Assembly (NCBI RefSeq): GCF_900200035.1
Contig: NZ_FZTC01000052.1
Location: 1-64,000 of the forward strand
Length of the DNA stretch: 64,000 nucleotides
From: Klebsiella grimontii
GTDB lineage: Bacteria; Pseudomonadota; Gammaproteobacteria; Enterobacterales; Enterobacteriaceae
Direction of reading: 5' to 3'
A model generated the notes under the pieces. It searched no databases. It worked only from the letters and a program-made list of their open reading frames with translations, and was not told the DNA's origin. Every line of letters starts with the position of its first letter. Within the stretch, counting starts at the first letter, position 1. Both the position numbers and the translations under genes were made by a program. This document shows positions 25,195 through 35,740 of this stretch, in pieces.

Positions 25195-25214
25195 AATGTG
25201 AAGTCAGTCACATT
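25195..25214. promoter_or_regulatory. CRP binding site between ppiA and tsgA
   Basis: TGTGA at 25197-25201 and TCACA at 25208-25212 are separated by six bases, a perfect core match to the CRP consensus. E. coli ppiA (rotA) is known to be under cAMP-CRP control, so ppiA is the likely target; an effect on divergent tsgA is possible. Confidence 0.8.
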
Positions 25215-25333
25215 AATAATTGCAAAAAGATCTAATTTTCAGAATAAACGTTTGCTTGAATCACGCTAACGCATAAAATCTGTCCGCCCGGCGCAGAGTC
25301 AACGCGCTTTACATTTCTATTCACAGGCCAGTC

Positions 25334-26518
25334 ATGACTAACAGCAACCGTATCAAGCTCACATGGATCAGCTTTTTCTCCTACGCCCTGACCGGCGCGT
25401 TGGTGATTGTCACCGGGATGGTGATGGGAAACATCGCAGATTATTTTCATCTGCCCGTTTCCAGTATGAGCAACACCTTTACCTTCCTTAACTCCGGTAT
25501 CCTGATCTCTATCTTCCTGAACGCCTGGCTGATGGAAATTGTTCCGCTGAAAACCCAGCTGCGTTTTGGCTTTATCCTGATGGTTCTGGCCGTCGCGGGT
25601 TTAATGTTCAGCCACAGCCTGGCGCTGTTTTCCGCTTCAATGTTCGTGCTTGGCCTGGTCAGCGGGATCACCATGTCGATTGGTACCTTCCTGATCACCC
25701 ATATGTATGAAGGTCGTCAGCGCGGGGCGCGTCTGCTGTTCACCGACTCCTTCTTCAGCATGGCGGGGATGATCTTCCCGATGCTGGCCGCTTATCTGCT
25801 GGCGCGCAGCATCGAGTGGTACTGGGTGTATGCCTGCATCGGCCTGGTCTACGTCGCGATTTTCGTGCTGACCTTCGGCTGTGAATTCCCGGTATTGGGT
25901 AAAAAAGCCCTGCAAGAAAGCCAGCCGGTAGCGAAAGAGAAATGGGGCATCGGCGTACTGTTTCTCTCTATCGCCGCGCTGTGCTATATCCTCGGCCAAC
26001 TGGGCTTTATCTCCTGGGTGCCGGAATACGCCAAAGGCCTCGGTATGAGTCTTGGCGACGCAGGTAAACTGGTGAGTGATTTCTGGATGTCGTACATGAT
26101 CGGCATGTGGTCATTCAGCTTTATTCTGCGCTTCTTCGACCTGCAGCGTATTCTGACGGTGCTGGCGGGCGTGGCGACGGTACTGATGTATCTGTTTATC
26201 AACGGTTCGCCGGAGCATATGCCGTGGTTTATCCTGACCCTCGGCTTCTTCTCCAGCGCTATCTATACGTCGATCATCACCCTGGGCTCGCTGCAGACCA
26301 AAGTGTCATCGCCGAAGCTGGTGAACTTCATTCTCACCTGCGGCACCGTAGGCACCATGCTGACCTTCGTGGTCACCGGTCCTATCGTTGCCGCCAGCGG
26401 CCCGCTGGCGGCGCTGCATACCGCTAACGTTCTCTACGCGGTGGTATTTGTGATGTGTCTGATCCTCGGCTTCGTCTCCCGCCACCGTCAGAACAACGCG
26501 GCTGCGGAATCGCACTAA
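25334..26518 (+). CDS. tsgA: MFS transporter TsgA
   Basis: A major facilitator superfamily inner-membrane protein of 394 residues with 12 predicted helices, starting [21 protein letters not shown]. The substrate is not established; the Salmonella gene was described as tellurite/selenite-growth related. Its stop codon overlaps that of the convergent codA gene (stop codons share two bases). Confidence 0.93.
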   Translation: MTNSNRIKLTWISFFSYALTGALVIVTGMVMGNIADYFHLPVSSMSNTFTFLNSGILISIFLNAWLMEIVPLKTQLRFGFILMVLAVAGLMFSHSLALFSASMFVLGLVSGITMSIGTFLITHMYEGRQRGARLLFTDSFFSMAGMIFPMLAAYLLARSIEWYWVYACIGLVYVAIFVLTFGCEFPVLGKKALQESQPVAKEKWGIGVLFLSIAALCYILGQLGFISWVPEYAKGLGMSLGDAGKLVSDFWMSYMIGMWSFSFILRFFDLQRILTVLAGVATVLMYLFINGSPEHMPWFILTLGFFSSAIYTSIITLGSLQTKVSSPKLVNFILTCGTVGTMLTFVVTGPIVAASGPLAALHTANVLYAVVFVMCLILGFVSRHRQNNAAAESH

Positions 26519-27837
26519 GCCTCAGGCCCCTTTGTTCCGGCAAAGGGGCTATTTCGGGTAAAGAACAGCTCCTCCCCGCCCCTGTCAGTCTGTACCCAGG
26601 TCTGCGCCAGCTGCGTGGTGGCAATCACTCTCCCCTGACGAATTGACCAGCGCACCGGCACCTGACAGCGCACGGCCTCAAACCCGTTTTCAGCGGGCAG
26701 AATCACCAGATTCGCCGGGTTCCCCGTTGTAATACCGTAATCGCTGAGGCCAAACGTTCGCGCGCTGTTTTCCGTCACCAGCTTCAGTCCATCATTAATC
26801 TGCTGATAGCCCATTATCTGACAAACGTGCAGCCCCATATGCAGCACCTGCAGCATATTGCCGGTACCCAGCGGATACCACGGGTCAAATACATCGTCAT
26901 GGCCAAAGCAGACGTTAATTCCCGCCGCCATTAGCTCCTTCACGCGCGTAATGCCGCGGCGCTTCGGATAGTCGTCAAAGCGTCCCTGAAGATGAATATT
27001 GACCAGAGGATTGGCCACGAAGTTAATGCCCGACAGCTTCAGTAAACGAAAAAGACGTGACGTATACGCGCCATTGTAGGAGTGCATTGCGGTGGTATGG
27101 CTGGCGGTCACTCGCGGCCCAATACCCTCTTTTAACGCCAGGGCCGCCACGGTTTCAACGAACCGCGACTGTTCATCATCGATTTCATCGCAGTGGATAT
27201 CCAGAGGCCGCTGATACTTTTTCGCCAGCCGGAAAGCGATGTGCAGGGATTCCACGCCATATTCGCGCGTGAATTCAAAATGCGGAATCGCGCCGACCAC
27301 ATCGGCGCCCAGACGCAGCGCCTCTTCCAGCAGAGCCTCACCATTGGGATAGGATAAAATACCCTCTTGTGGGAAGGCGACAATCTGCAGCTCTACCCAC
27401 GGCGCGACCTCCTTTTTGACCTCCAGCATGGCTTTGAGCGCGGTCAGCGTAGGGTCGGAAACATCAACGTGGGTACGAACAAACTGGATGCCGTTGGCGA
27501 TTTGCCATTTTAGCGTCTTCCACGCGCGAGCTTTAACGTCCTCATGGCTCAATAACGCCTTCCGCTCCGCCCAACGCTCAATCCCTTCAAACAGGGTTCC
27601 GGACTGATTCCAGTTCGGCTCACCGGCGGTTTGCGTAGTATCAAGATGGATATGCGGCTCAATAAACGGAGGGATCGCCAGCCCGCCGCGCGCATTCAGC
27701 ACTTCATAACTCTCATTGCGCGCCTCACCCATGGGGGTGATATCCCCGAAGCGCCCCTTGTCTATCGCTATCTGCCATAGTCCTTCGCGATCGGGCAGAC
27801 GAACGTTCTCAATTAACCAAAGCGGCGCTGCTGTCAT
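26515..27837 (-). CDS. codA: Cytosine deaminase
   Basis: An amidohydrolase converting cytosine to uracil and ammonia. The 440 residues are very close to E. coli CodA (427) throughout. Metal and catalytic residues are visible: [12 protein letters not shown], the HCDEIDDEQ segment, [11 protein letters not shown] and [12 protein letters not shown] use the ATG at 27835-27837, with GGGAG 8 bp upstream; the frame extends 37 codons further into the nirB control region without support. In E. coli codA follows the permease codB elsewhere; here it stands alone between tsgA and nirB. A TAG stop overlaps the tsgA stop. Confidence 0.93.
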   Translation of the reverse strand: MTAAPLWLIENVRLPDREGLWQIAIDKGRFGDITPMGEARNESYEVLNARGGLAIPPFIEPHIHLDTTQTAGEPNWNQSGTLFEGIERWAERKALLSHEDVKARAWKTLKWQIANGIQFVRTHVDVSDPTLTALKAMLEVKKEVAPWVELQIVAFPQEGILSYPNGEALLEEALRLGADVVGAIPHFEFTREYGVESLHIAFRLAKKYQRPLDIHCDEIDDEQSRFVETVAALALKEGIGPRVTASHTTAMHSYNGAYTSRLFRLLKLSGINFVANPLVNIHLQGRFDDYPKRRGITRVKELMAAGINVCFGHDDVFDPWYPLGTGNMLQVLHMGLHVCQIMGYQQINDGLKLVTENSARTFGLSDYGITTGNPANLVILPAENGFEAVRCQVPVRWSIRQGRVIATTQLAQTWVQTDRGGEELFFTRNSPFAGTKGPEA

Positions 27838-27976
27838 ATTGCTGACTCCCGTAATTGTTGCTGAATATTTAGTCAACCCGCCGTGGGTCTCCGTTGCCAA
27901 TTTTGTACATAAAAAAAGCAAAAAGGAAAAGCCAGCGTTTTCCAGCACTTATAAAAATACTGACAAATCATAAACA

Positions 27977-27992
27977 TACCACTTAAGTAGTA
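27977..27992. promoter_or_regulatory. NarL/NarP 7-2-7 site of the nirB promoter
   Basis: TACCACT and AGTAGTA form an inverted heptamer pair with a two-base gap. The centre is 28 bp upstream of the FNR site centre, exactly the -69.5 to -41.5 spacing known for E. coli nirB. It would relay nitrate/nitrite activation. Confidence 0.8.
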
Positions 27993-28005
27993 GGTAAAGG
28001 TGTAA

Positions 28006-28019
28006 TTGATTTGCATCAA
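28006..28019. promoter_or_regulatory. FNR site of the nirB promoter
   Basis: TTGAT-N4-ATCAA is a perfect FNR consensus. If centred at -41.5 as in E. coli, transcription starts near 28054, and TAAGGT at 28041-28046 is the -10 box. This provides anaerobic activation of nirBDC-cysG. Confidence 0.88.
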
Positions 28020-28077
28020 TAAGTGTCGCGGCTGAATCGTTAAGGTAGGCGGTAATATAAAAGAAATCGAGGCAAAA

Positions 28078-30621
28078 ATGAGCAAAGTCAGACTCGCTAT
28101 CATTGGTAATGGTATGGTCGGCCACCGCTTTATTGAGGACCTTCTTGATAAATCCGACGCCAACCTATTCGATATTACCGTGTTCTGTGAAGAACCCCGT
28201 ATCGCCTACGACCGCGTGCACCTCTCCTCTTACTTCTCTCACCATACCGCCGAAGAGCTCTCTTTGGTACGGGAAGGTTTCTACGAGAAGCACGGCGTTA
28301 AGGTGCTGGTCGGCGAACGCGCCATCACCATCAACCGCCAGGAGAAGGTTATCCACTCCAGCGCGGGCCGTACCGTATTCTATGACAAGCTGATTATGGC
28401 GACCGGCTCCTATCCGTGGATCCCGCCGATTAAAGGTTCTGAAACTCAGGACTGCTTTGTTTATCGCACCATTGAAGACCTTAACGCTATTGAAGCCTGT
28501 GCCCGTCGCAGCAAACGCGGCGCGGTCGTCGGCGGCGGTCTGCTAGGGCTGGAAGCCGCGGGCGCGCTGAAAAACCTCGGCGTTGAGACCCACGTGATTG
28601 AATTCGCTCCCATGCTGATGGCTGAACAGCTGGATCAGATGGGCGGCGAACAGCTGCGCCGTAAAATCGAAAGCATGGGCGTACGCGTTCACACTAGCAA
28701 AAACACCAAAGAGATCGTTCAGGAAGGGACGCAAGCGCGTAAAACCATGCGTTTTGCCGACGGCAGCGAGCTGGAAGTCGACTTTATCGTCTTCTCTACC
28801 GGTATCCGCCCGCGCGATAAGCTGGCCACCCAGTGCGGTCTGGAAGTCGCTCCCCGCGGCGGTATTGTGATCAACGACGCCTGCCAGACCTCTGACCCGG
28901 ATATCTACGCCATCGGTGAATGCGCCAGCTGGAACAACCGCGTTTTTGGCCTGGTCGCGCCAGGCTACAAAATGGCCCAGGTTACCGTTGACCATATCCT
29001 CCAGACCGAAAACGCCTTTGAAGGCGCGGATCTCAGCGCCAAGCTGAAGCTGCTGGGCGTTGATGTCGGTGGGATTGGCGACGCCCACGGCCGTACGCCG
29101 GGCGCGCGCAGCTATGTTTATCTCGACGAAAGCAAAGAGGTCTATAAACGCCTTATCGTCAGCCCTGACAACAAGACCCTGCTCGGGGCGGTGCTGGTGG
29201 GCGATACCAGCGATTACGGCAACCTGCTGCAGCTGGTGCTGAACGCCATCGAACTGCCGGAAAACCCGGACTCGCTGATCCTGCCGGCGCACGCGGGCAG
29301 CGGTAAGCCGTCCATCGGCGTGGATAAGCTGCCGGACAGCGCGCAAATTTGTTCCTGCTTCGATGTCACCAAAGGCGCACTGATTGCCGCCATTAATAAA
29401 GGCTGCCACACGGTGGCGGCGCTGAAGGCGGAAACCAAAGCCGGTACCGGCTGCGGCGGCTGCATCCCGCTAGTAACTCAGGTGCTCAACGCCGAACTGG
29501 CGAAACAGGGCATAGAAGTCAACAATAACCTGTGCGAGCACTTCGCGTACTCCCGCCAGGAACTGTTCCACCTCATCCGTGTGGAAGGCATCAAAACCTT
29601 CGAAGAGCTGCTGGCGAAACACGGTAAAGGCTACGGCTGCGAAGTGTGTAAACCGACCGTTGGTTCCCTGCTGGCTTCCTGCTGGAACGAATATATCCTC
29701 AAGCCGCAGCACACCCCGCTGCAGGATACTAACGACAACTTCCTGGCGAATATCCAGAAAGACGGCACCTACTCCGTTATCCCGCGCTCTGCGGGCGGCG
29801 AAATCACCCCGGAAGGCCTGGTGGCGGTGGGCCGCATCGCCCGTGAATTTAATCTGTACACCAAGATAACCGGCTCTCAGCGTATTGGCCTGTTCGGCGC
29901 GCAAAAAGACGACCTGCCGGAAATCTGGCGTCAGCTGATCGAAGCCGGATTCGAAACCGGTCATGCCTACGCCAAAGCGCTGCGGATGGCGAAAACCTGC
30001 GTCGGCAGCACCTGGTGCCGCTACGGGGTAGGCGACAGCGTCGGCTTCGGCGTCGAGCTGGAAAACCGCTACAAAGGCATTCGTACGCCGCACAAAATGA
30101 AGTTTGGCGTCTCCGGCTGTACCCGCGAATGTGCGGAAGCCCAGGGTAAAGACGTCGGCATCATCGCCACGGAGAAAGGCTGGAACCTTTACGTCTGCGG
30201 CAACGGCGGCATGAAGCCGCGCCACGCGGATCTGCTGGCGGCGGATCTTGACCGCGAAACGCTGATGCAATACCTCGACCGCTTCATGATGTTCTACATC
30301 CGCACCGCCGACAAACTGACCCGTACCGCGCCGTGGCTGGATAACCTGGAAGGTGGCATCGATTACCTGAAGTCGGTCATCATTGATGACAAGCTGGGCC
30401 TGAACGCGCATCTGGAAGAAGAGATGGCCCGCCTGCGTGAAGCGGTAGTCTGCGAGTGGACGGAAACCGTCAACACCCCAGCGGCCCAGGTTCGCTTTAA
30501 ACACTTCATCAACAGCGATAAGCGCGACCCGAACGTCCAGGTGGTCCCTGAGCGTGAACAGCATCGCCCGGCCGCGCCCTACGAACGTATCCCGGTAACT
30601 CTGGTGGAGGAAAACGCATGA
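28078..30621 (+). CDS. nirB: NADH-dependent nitrite reductase large subunit NirB
   Basis: Cytoplasmic siroheme enzyme that reduces nitrite to ammonium with NADH. In the 847 residues: FAD motif GNGMVGHRF near residue 11, NADH motif GGGLLGLEAAG near 152, a BFD-like [2Fe-2S] region with CSCFD and GCGGC near 425-460, and the siroheme/[4Fe-4S] ligands in SGCTRECAEAQGKD near 678-690. Ends four bases into nirD. FNR and NarL sites precede it. Confidence 0.97.
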   Translation: MSKVRLAIIGNGMVGHRFIEDLLDKSDANLFDITVFCEEPRIAYDRVHLSSYFSHHTAEELSLVREGFYEKHGVKVLVGERAITINRQEKVIHSSAGRTVFYDKLIMATGSYPWIPPIKGSETQDCFVYRTIEDLNAIEACARRSKRGAVVGGGLLGLEAAGALKNLGVETHVIEFAPMLMAEQLDQMGGEQLRRKIESMGVRVHTSKNTKEIVQEGTQARKTMRFADGSELEVDFIVFSTGIRPRDKLATQCGLEVAPRGGIVINDACQTSDPDIYAIGECASWNNRVFGLVAPGYKMAQVTVDHILQTENAFEGADLSAKLKLLGVDVGGIGDAHGRTPGARSYVYLDESKEVYKRLIVSPDNKTLLGAVLVGDTSDYGNLLQLVLNAIELPENPDSLILPAHAGSGKPSIGVDKLPDSAQICSCFDVTKGALIAAINKGCHTVAALKAETKAGTGCGGCIPLVTQVLNAELAKQGIEVNNNLCEHFAYSRQELFHLIRVEGIKTFEELLAKHGKGYGCEVCKPTVGSLLASCWNEYILKPQHTPLQDTNDNFLANIQKDGTYSVIPRSAGGEITPEGLVAVGRIAREFNLYTKITGSQRIGLFGAQKDDLPEIWRQLIEAGFETGHAYAKALRMAKTCVGSTWCRYGVGDSVGFGVELENRYKGIRTPHKMKFGVSGCTRECAEAQGKDVGIIATEKGWNLYVCGNGGMKPRHADLLAADLDRETLMQYLDRFMMFYIRTADKLTRTAPWLDNLEGGIDYLKSVIIDDKLGLNAHLEEEMARLREAVVCEWTETVNTPAAQVRFKHFINSDKRDPNVQVVPEREQHRPAAPYERIPVTLVEENA

Positions 30622-30944
30622 GCCAGTGGAAAAACATCTGTAAAATCGATGACATCCTGCCGGAAACCGGCGTCTGCGCGCTGTTAGGCGATAAACAAGT
30701 GGCGATTTTCCGCCCGTATCACGGCGACCAGGTGTTTGCGATTAGCAATATCGACCCGTTCTTTGAATCCAGCGTCCTGTCTCGCGGCCTGATCGCCGAG
30801 CATCAGGGCGAGCTGTGGGTTGCCAGTCCGCTGAAAAAGCAGCGCTTCCGCCTGCGCGACGGCCTGTGTATGGAAGATGAAAGCCATTCGGTGGCGCACT
30901 ATGAGGCCAGAGTGAAAGACGGCGTCGTGCAGCTACGCGGTTAA
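30618..30944 (+). CDS. nirD: Nitrite reductase small subunit NirD
   Basis: The 108-residue Rieske-fold partner of NirB. As in other NirD proteins the Cys-His cluster ligands of true Rieske proteins are not seen; it starts MSQWKNICKIDDILPETG. The ATG overlaps the nirB stop by four bases, so translation is coupled. Confidence 0.96.
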   Translation: MSQWKNICKIDDILPETGVCALLGDKQVAIFRPYHGDQVFAISNIDPFFESSVLSRGLIAEHQGELWVASPLKKQRFRLRDGLCMEDESHSVAHYEARVKDGVVQLRG

Positions 30945-30952
30945 TCAATTTA

Positions 30953-30979
30953 TGGGAGGCGCAATGCCTCCTTTTTTTT
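30953..30979 (+). terminator. Intrinsic terminator-like hairpin between nirD and nirC
   Basis: GGAGGC and GCCTCC pair around GCAAT and are followed by eight T, a textbook rho-independent terminator inside the operon. It would lower expression of nirC and cysG relative to nirBD. Confidence 0.75.
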
Positions 30980-31011
30980 GCATTTTTTATCTTTATCTCT
31001 CAAGGAAACCT

Positions 31012-31821
31012 ATGTTTACGGACACTATCAACAAGTGCGCGGCTAACGCTGCGCGCATCGCACGCCTCTCGGCAAACAATCCGCTGAGCTTCTGGGTCAG
31101 TTCGATGATGGCGGGCGCCTATGTTGGCCTTGGCATCATCCTTATTTTCACCCTCGGCAATCTACTCGACCCTTCCGTTCGCCCGCTGGTGATGGGAGCA
31201 ACCTTTGGCATTGCGTTAACCCTGGTGATTATCGCCGGTTCTGAACTATTTACCGGCCATACGATGTTCCTGACCCTGGGCGTAAAAGCGGGCACCATCA
31301 GCCAGGGCCAAATGTGGGCGATTTTGCCGCAAACCTGGGTAGGTAACCTTTTAGGTTCTGTTTTCGTGGCGCTGCTGTATAGCTGGGGCGGCGGCGGCCT
31401 GCTGCCGGTCGATACCAGCCTCGTCCATACCGTCGCGTTGGCAAAAACCAGCCAGTCGGCGATGGCGCTCTTTTTCAAAGGCGCGCTGTGTAACTGGCTG
31501 GTGTGTCTGGCAATCTGGATGGCAATCCGCACCGAGGGCGCGGCAAAATTTATCGCTATCTGGTGGTGTCTGCTGGCGTTTATCGCCTCCGGTTACGAAC
31601 ACTCGGTCGCCAACATGACGCTGTTTGCCCTCTCCTGGTTCGGCCATCACAGCGATGCCTATACCCTTGCGGGTATCGGTCACAATCTGTTATGGGTAAC
31701 ACTCGGCAATACTTTGTCCGGTGTCGTATTTATGGGGTTGGGTTATTGGTATGCTACGCCGCAATCGGAGCGCCCTGCTCCGGAAAAAATCAAACAATCA
31801 GAGGCTGCTGCCAATAATTAA
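31012..31821 (+). CDS. nirC: Nitrite transporter NirC
   Basis: A formate/nitrite transporter (FNT) family channel that moves nitrite across the inner membrane. The 269-residue form starts [20 protein letters not shown] with AAGGAA upstream; the frame open from 30952 lies over the terminator hairpin and is not used. Six helices are predicted, with FNT landmarks such as [10 protein letters not shown] near residue 75 and the central GYEHSVANM near 200 (pore His). Confidence 0.95.
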   Translation: MFTDTINKCAANAARIARLSANNPLSFWVSSMMAGAYVGLGIILIFTLGNLLDPSVRPLVMGATFGIALTLVIIAGSELFTGHTMFLTLGVKAGTISQGQMWAILPQTWVGNLLGSVFVALLYSWGGGGLLPVDTSLVHTVALAKTSQSAMALFFKGALCNWLVCLAIWMAIRTEGAAKFIAIWWCLLAFIASGYEHSVANMTLFALSWFGHHSDAYTLAGIGHNLLWVTLGNTLSGVVFMGLGYWYATPQSERPAPEKIKQSEAAANN

Positions 31822-31832
31822 GAGGTAATGTC

Positions 31833-33206
31833 GTGGACCATTTGCCTATATTTTGCCAACTACGCGATCGCGACTGCCTGTTAGTCGGCGGTGGCGATGT
31901 GGCTGAGCGTAAAGCTCGCCTGTTACTGGATGCGGGAGCCAGATTAACGGTCAATGCCCTGGATTTCGTACCGCAGTTCCAGGTCTGGGCCGATTCGAAC
32001 ATGCTGACTTTGGTACAAGGTGAGTTTAATCCTGTGCTGCTGGATAACTGCTGGCTGGCGATTGCTGCCACCGACAACGAAGCGGTTAATCAGCAAGTCA
32101 GCAAATCCGCGGAAGAAAGGCGAATATTTTGCAACGTGGTCGACGCTCCTCAGCAAGCCAGCTTTATTATGCCGTCGATTATCGACCGCTCGCCGCTGAT
32201 GGTTGCCGTCTCTTCTGGCGGCACCTCGCCGGTGCTGGCGCGCCTGCTGCGTGAAAAGCTGGAGTCGGTTCTGCCGCTACATTTAGGTCAATTAGCCCAC
32301 TACGCAGGTCAGCTGCGCTCCCGGGTGAAGAAACAGTTTGCCACTGTTGGCGAACGCCGCCGCTTTTGGGAGAAACTGTTTGTTAACGACAGGCTGGCGC
32401 AGTCGCTGGCCAATGAGGACCGCCAGGCCGTCGCGGACGCGACGGAGCAGCTGCTGACCGAGCCGCTGGATCATCGCGGCGAAGTAGTGCTGGTAGGCGC
32501 CGGCCCCGGCGATGCCGGACTGCTGACCCTCAAAGGCCTGCAGCAAATACAGCAGGCCGATGTCGTGGTTTATGACCGCCTGGTCTCCGACGACATTATG
32601 AATCTGGTGCGCCGCGATGCCGATCGGGTCTTCGTGGGTAAACGCTCGGGCTACCACTGCGTACCGCAGGAGGAGATCAACCAGATTCTGCTGCGCGAAG
32701 CCCAGGGCGGAAAACGCGTTGTACGCCTGAAGGGCGGCGATCCGTTTATCTTTGGCCGCGGCGGCGAAGAGCTGGAAACCTTGTGCCATGCCGGTATTCC
32801 ATTCTCCGTCGTACCGGGGATTACCGCGGCCTCCGGCTGTTCGGCCTACTCGGGCATCCCGCTGACCCATCGGGATTTCGCCCAGGGCGTGCGTCTGGTC
32901 ACCGGCCACCTCAAGACCGGCGGCGAGCTGGACTGGGAAAACCTGGCGGTAGAAAAGCAAACCCTGGTGTTCTATATGGGCCTGAACCAGGCCCCGGCGA
33001 TCCGGGAAAAACTGATTGCCCACGGCATGGCGGCGGATATGCCCGCCGCCATCGTTGAAAACGGAACGGCAATCACTCAGAAGGTTGTCACCGGAACCTT
33101 AGAGCAGCTGGATATTCTGGCGAAGCAAATGGCCAGCCCGGCGTTGATCATTGTCGGCCGCGTGGTTGGCCTGCGCGACAAGCTGAACTGGTTCTCAAAC
33201 CATTAA
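31833..33206 (+). CDS. cysG: Siroheme synthase CysG
   Basis: A trifunctional enzyme making siroheme, the cofactor of NirB and sulfite reductase, from uroporphyrinogen III. The N-terminal NAD-dependent dehydrogenase/ferrochelatase domain shows [13 protein letters not shown] near residue 15; the serine-rich [11 protein letters not shown] is near 128. The C-terminal methyltransferase begins [15 protein letters not shown] near 218. Start is GTG at 31833, as in E. coli. Its place in the nir operon supplies the cofactor with the enzyme. Confidence 0.97.
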   Translation: MDHLPIFCQLRDRDCLLVGGGDVAERKARLLLDAGARLTVNALDFVPQFQVWADSNMLTLVQGEFNPVLLDNCWLAIAATDNEAVNQQVSKSAEERRIFCNVVDAPQQASFIMPSIIDRSPLMVAVSSGGTSPVLARLLREKLESVLPLHLGQLAHYAGQLRSRVKKQFATVGERRRFWEKLFVNDRLAQSLANEDRQAVADATEQLLTEPLDHRGEVVLVGAGPGDAGLLTLKGLQQIQQADVVVYDRLVSDDIMNLVRRDADRVFVGKRSGYHCVPQEEINQILLREAQGGKRVVRLKGGDPFIFGRGGEELETLCHAGIPFSVVPGITAASGCSAYSGIPLTHRDFAQGVRLVTGHLKTGGELDWENLAVEKQTLVFYMGLNQAPAIREKLIAHGMAADMPAAIVENGTAITQKVVTGTLEQLDILAKQMASPALIIVGRVVGLRDKLNWFSNH

Positions 33207-33237
33207 TGGCGAAGATTGAGCTCAAAACGGCTCACAT

Positions 33238-33272
33238 ATAAAAAAGCCGGATGCATTGCACCCGGCTTTTTA
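33238..33272. terminator. Bidirectional terminator between cysG and trpS
   Basis: AAAAAGCCGG and CCGGCTTTTT pair around an 11-nt loop in the gap between convergent cysG and trpS, giving a T run on either strand. Confidence 0.88.
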
Positions 33273-33295
33273 TTGCGCTGCGGCCAGCAGATTAC

Positions 33296-34300
33296 TCAGG
33301 GCTTAGCGACGAAACCAATCGCTTCATAGACCGCTTTCAGGGTAACAGAAGCGCGAGCGCTGGCTTTCTCCGCGCCCTCTTTCATGACCTGATTCAGGAA
33401 GGCTTCATCACCGCGGAATCGGTGATAGCGCTCCTGCAGTTCGGTCAGCATGCCGGAAACGGCTTCCGCCACTTCGCCCTTCAGGTGACCGTACATTTTG
33501 CCTTCAAAATGCTGCTCCAGCTCTGGAATACTCTGACCGGTAACGGCAGAGAGGATGTCCAGCAGGTTGGAGACACCCGCTTTATTCTGAATGTCGTAGC
33601 GAACAACCGGCGGCTCGTCGGAGTCAGTGACCGCGCGTTTGATTTTCTTCACCACCGATTTCGGGTCTTCCAGCAGGCCGATAACGTTGTTGCGGTTATC
33701 ATCTGACTTGGACATCTTTTTGGTCGGCTCCAGCAGCGACATCACGCGCGCGCCGGATTTTGGAATAAACGGCTCAGGGACTTTAAACACATCGCCATAG
33801 ATCGCGTTAAAACGCTGGGCGATATCGCGGCTCAGCTCCAGATGTTGTTTCTGATCTTCGCCGACCGGGACCTGGTTAGTCTGATACAGCAGGATGTCGG
33901 CAGCCATCAGCACCGGATAGTCAAACAGACCGGCGTTAATGTTTTCCGCATAGCGCGATGACTTGTCTTTAAACTGGGTCATACGGCTCAGTTCGCCGAA
34001 ATAGGTGTAGCAGTTCAGCGCCCAGCCGAGCTGCGCGTGCTCCGGCACGTGGGACTGAACGAAGATGGTGCTTTTTTGCGGGTCGATACCACACGCCAGA
34101 TACAGCGCCAGCGTGTCCAGCGTGGCCTTACGCAGCTGCTGCGGGTCCTGACGGACGGTAATCGCGTGCTGGTCAACGATGCAGTAAATGCAGTGGTAAT
34201 CGTCCTGCATGTTTACCCACTGACGCAGCGCACCCATGTAGTTGCCAATGGTCAATTCACCTGAGGGCTGTGCGCCACTAAAAACGATGGGCTTAGTCAT
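33296..34300 (-). CDS. trpS: Tryptophanyl-tRNA synthetase
   Basis: A class I synthetase charging tRNA-Trp. The 334-residue length is that of E. coli. The ATP-binding HIGH equivalent is TIGN in [15 protein letters not shown] near residue 10-20 and the KMSKS loop is KKMSKSDDN near 193. It ends the aroK-aroB-damX-dam-rpe-gph-trpS operon, 3 bp after gph. Confidence 0.97.
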   Translation of the reverse strand: MTKPIVFSGAQPSGELTIGNYMGALRQWVNMQDDYHCIYCIVDQHAITVRQDPQQLRKATLDTLALYLACGIDPQKSTIFVQSHVPEHAQLGWALNCYTYFGELSRMTQFKDKSSRYAENINAGLFDYPVLMAADILLYQTNQVPVGEDQKQHLELSRDIAQRFNAIYGDVFKVPEPFIPKSGARVMSLLEPTKKMSKSDDNRNNVIGLLEDPKSVVKKIKRAVTDSDEPPVVRYDIQNKAGVSNLLDILSAVTGQSIPELEQHFEGKMYGHLKGEVAEAVSGMLTELQERYHRFRGDEAFLNQVMKEGAEKASARASVTLKAVYEAIGFVAKP

Positions 34301-34303
34301 TTT

Positions 34304-35053
34304 TTATTCCTGAGTTTCACTGTACGGTAGCCCGAAAGCGGGCAAGAGTTCATTAAATTGGTCAAAGATATAATCCGGCTCGCTCTGCGAAATCGGCTCG
34401 CCGTAGTTGTAGCCGTAGGTCAGACCGATTGAGCGGCAGCCCGCGGCCTTCGCGGCCTGAATATCATTGCGCGAGTCGCCAACGAACAGCAGCTCCGCGG
34501 GCGCCAGCCCCAGTTTCTCCGCAACCATAAGCAGCGGTTCCGGATGCGGTTTTTTGTTTTTTACATCATCGCCGCCGATAACAACGGTAAAATATTTGGC
34601 GATATCCAGCGACGCCAGAATCGGCGCGACAAACGGCGTCGGTTTATTGGTCACCAGCGCCAGCGGCAGGCCTTTTGCGTGCAGCGCGCCCAGCGTATCG
34701 GCAACGGCTGGAAATAAAAAGCTCCCCTCTTCCGCCACTTCACCATAGTAGCGATCGAACAGCTTGCGCAAAATGGTCTGCTGTTCAGCCTGCGGAATAT
34801 CGTCATGATCGACGGAAGGTTTGCCCTGAGAGGCTCTTAACGCCGCGCGCTCCTGACGAGCCCAGGTCAGGGCTCGCTGGATCAAGACGTCCGCGCCGTT
34901 GCCAATCCAGGTCACGACTCGCTCTTCTCCCGCCATCGGGAGCTCCAGCGCATACAGGGCGTTATCAACGGCTGCGGTCAAGCCCGGCGCGCTATCGACC
35001 AGCGTCCCGTCGAGATCGAACGCCACGCCGCGAATGTTTTGTAACTTATCCAT
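34304..35053 (-). CDS. gph: Phosphoglycolate phosphatase
   Basis: A HAD-family phosphatase that removes 2-phosphoglycolate formed during repair of oxidised DNA ends. The 249 residues show the nucleophile motif [11 protein letters not shown] near residue 13, a cap domain, and VFVGDS-type motif III as [16 protein letters not shown] near 190. The start overlaps the rpe stop by 8 bp. Confidence 0.95.
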   Translation of the reverse strand: MDKLQNIRGVAFDLDGTLVDSAPGLTAAVDNALYALELPMAGEERVVTWIGNGADVLIQRALTWARQERAALRASQGKPSVDHDDIPQAEQQTILRKLFDRYYGEVAEEGSFLFPAVADTLGALHAKGLPLALVTNKPTPFVAPILASLDIAKYFTVVIGGDDVKNKKPHPEPLLMVAEKLGLAPAELLFVGDSRNDIQAAKAAGCRSIGLTYGYNYGEPISQSEPDYIFDQFNELLPAFGLPYSETQE

Positions 35054-35723
35054 GGCTAACCTTTGCTAATTCGCTACGCATTTGATCGACCACTTTTTTA
35101 TAGTCAGGCTGATCGAAAATGGCCGATCCGGCAACAAACATATCCGCACCGGCTGCGGCAATCTCAGCGATATTGCTGACTTTTACGCCGCCATCGACTT
35201 CCAGACGGATGTCGTAGCCGGATTCGTCAATGCGACGACGAACTTCACGCAGTTTTTCCAGAGTGTGTGGAATAAAAGACTGACCGCCAAAGCCCGGATT
35301 GACGGACATCAGCAGGATGACATCCAGCTTATCCATCACGTAGTCGAGGTAGCTCAGGGAGGTGGCCGGGTTAAACACCAGACCGGCTTTACAGCCGTGC
35401 TCTTTGATAAGCTGCAGCGTGCGGTCAACGTGTTCGGAAGCTTCCGGATGGAAAGTAATGATGCTGGCGCCCGCGGCGGCAAAATCAGGGACGATGCGGT
35501 CAACCGGCTTGACCATCAAATGCACGTCAATCGGCGCGGTGATACCGTAATTTCGCAGTGATTTCAGCACCATCGGACCAATGGTCAGATTCGGCACGTA
35601 GTGGTTGTCCATCACGTCAAAGTGCACAACATCGGCACCCGCAGCCAACGCATTGGCGGTATCCTCGCCCAGACGGGCAAAATCAGCCGACAGAATCGAA
35701 GGGGCAATCAAATACTGCTTCAT
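35046..35723 (-). CDS. rpe: Ribulose-phosphate 3-epimerase
   Basis: A TIM-barrel pentose phosphate enzyme interconverting ribulose-5-phosphate and xylulose-5-phosphate. Family motifs are [16 protein letters not shown] near residue 34 and [12 protein letters not shown] near 141, with LEVDGGVK near 173. I take the ATG giving [19 protein letters not shown] (225 residues), as in E. coli; a start two codons upstream is also open. Confidence 0.96.
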   Translation of the reverse strand: MKQYLIAPSILSADFARLGEDTANALAAGADVVHFDVMDNHYVPNLTIGPMVLKSLRNYGITAPIDVHLMVKPVDRIVPDFAAAGASIITFHPEASEHVDRTLQLIKEHGCKAGLVFNPATSLSYLDYVMDKLDVILLMSVNPGFGGQSFIPHTLEKLREVRRRIDESGYDIRLEVDGGVKVSNIAEIAAAGADMFVAGSAIFDQPDYKKVVDQMRSELAKVSHG

Positions 35724-35740
35724 CCGCATCTCCTTGAAAT

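Noticed and set aside
29470-30564. A 364-codon frame opposite nirB
   Set aside because: It mirrors conserved NirB codons, and its translation has no domain or start signal that would support a gene.
33238-33272. Possible REP/BIME element after cysG
   Set aside because: It contains GCCGGATGC as REP sequences do, but the symmetric stem with A and T runs is a terminator, and no second copy occurs in the window.
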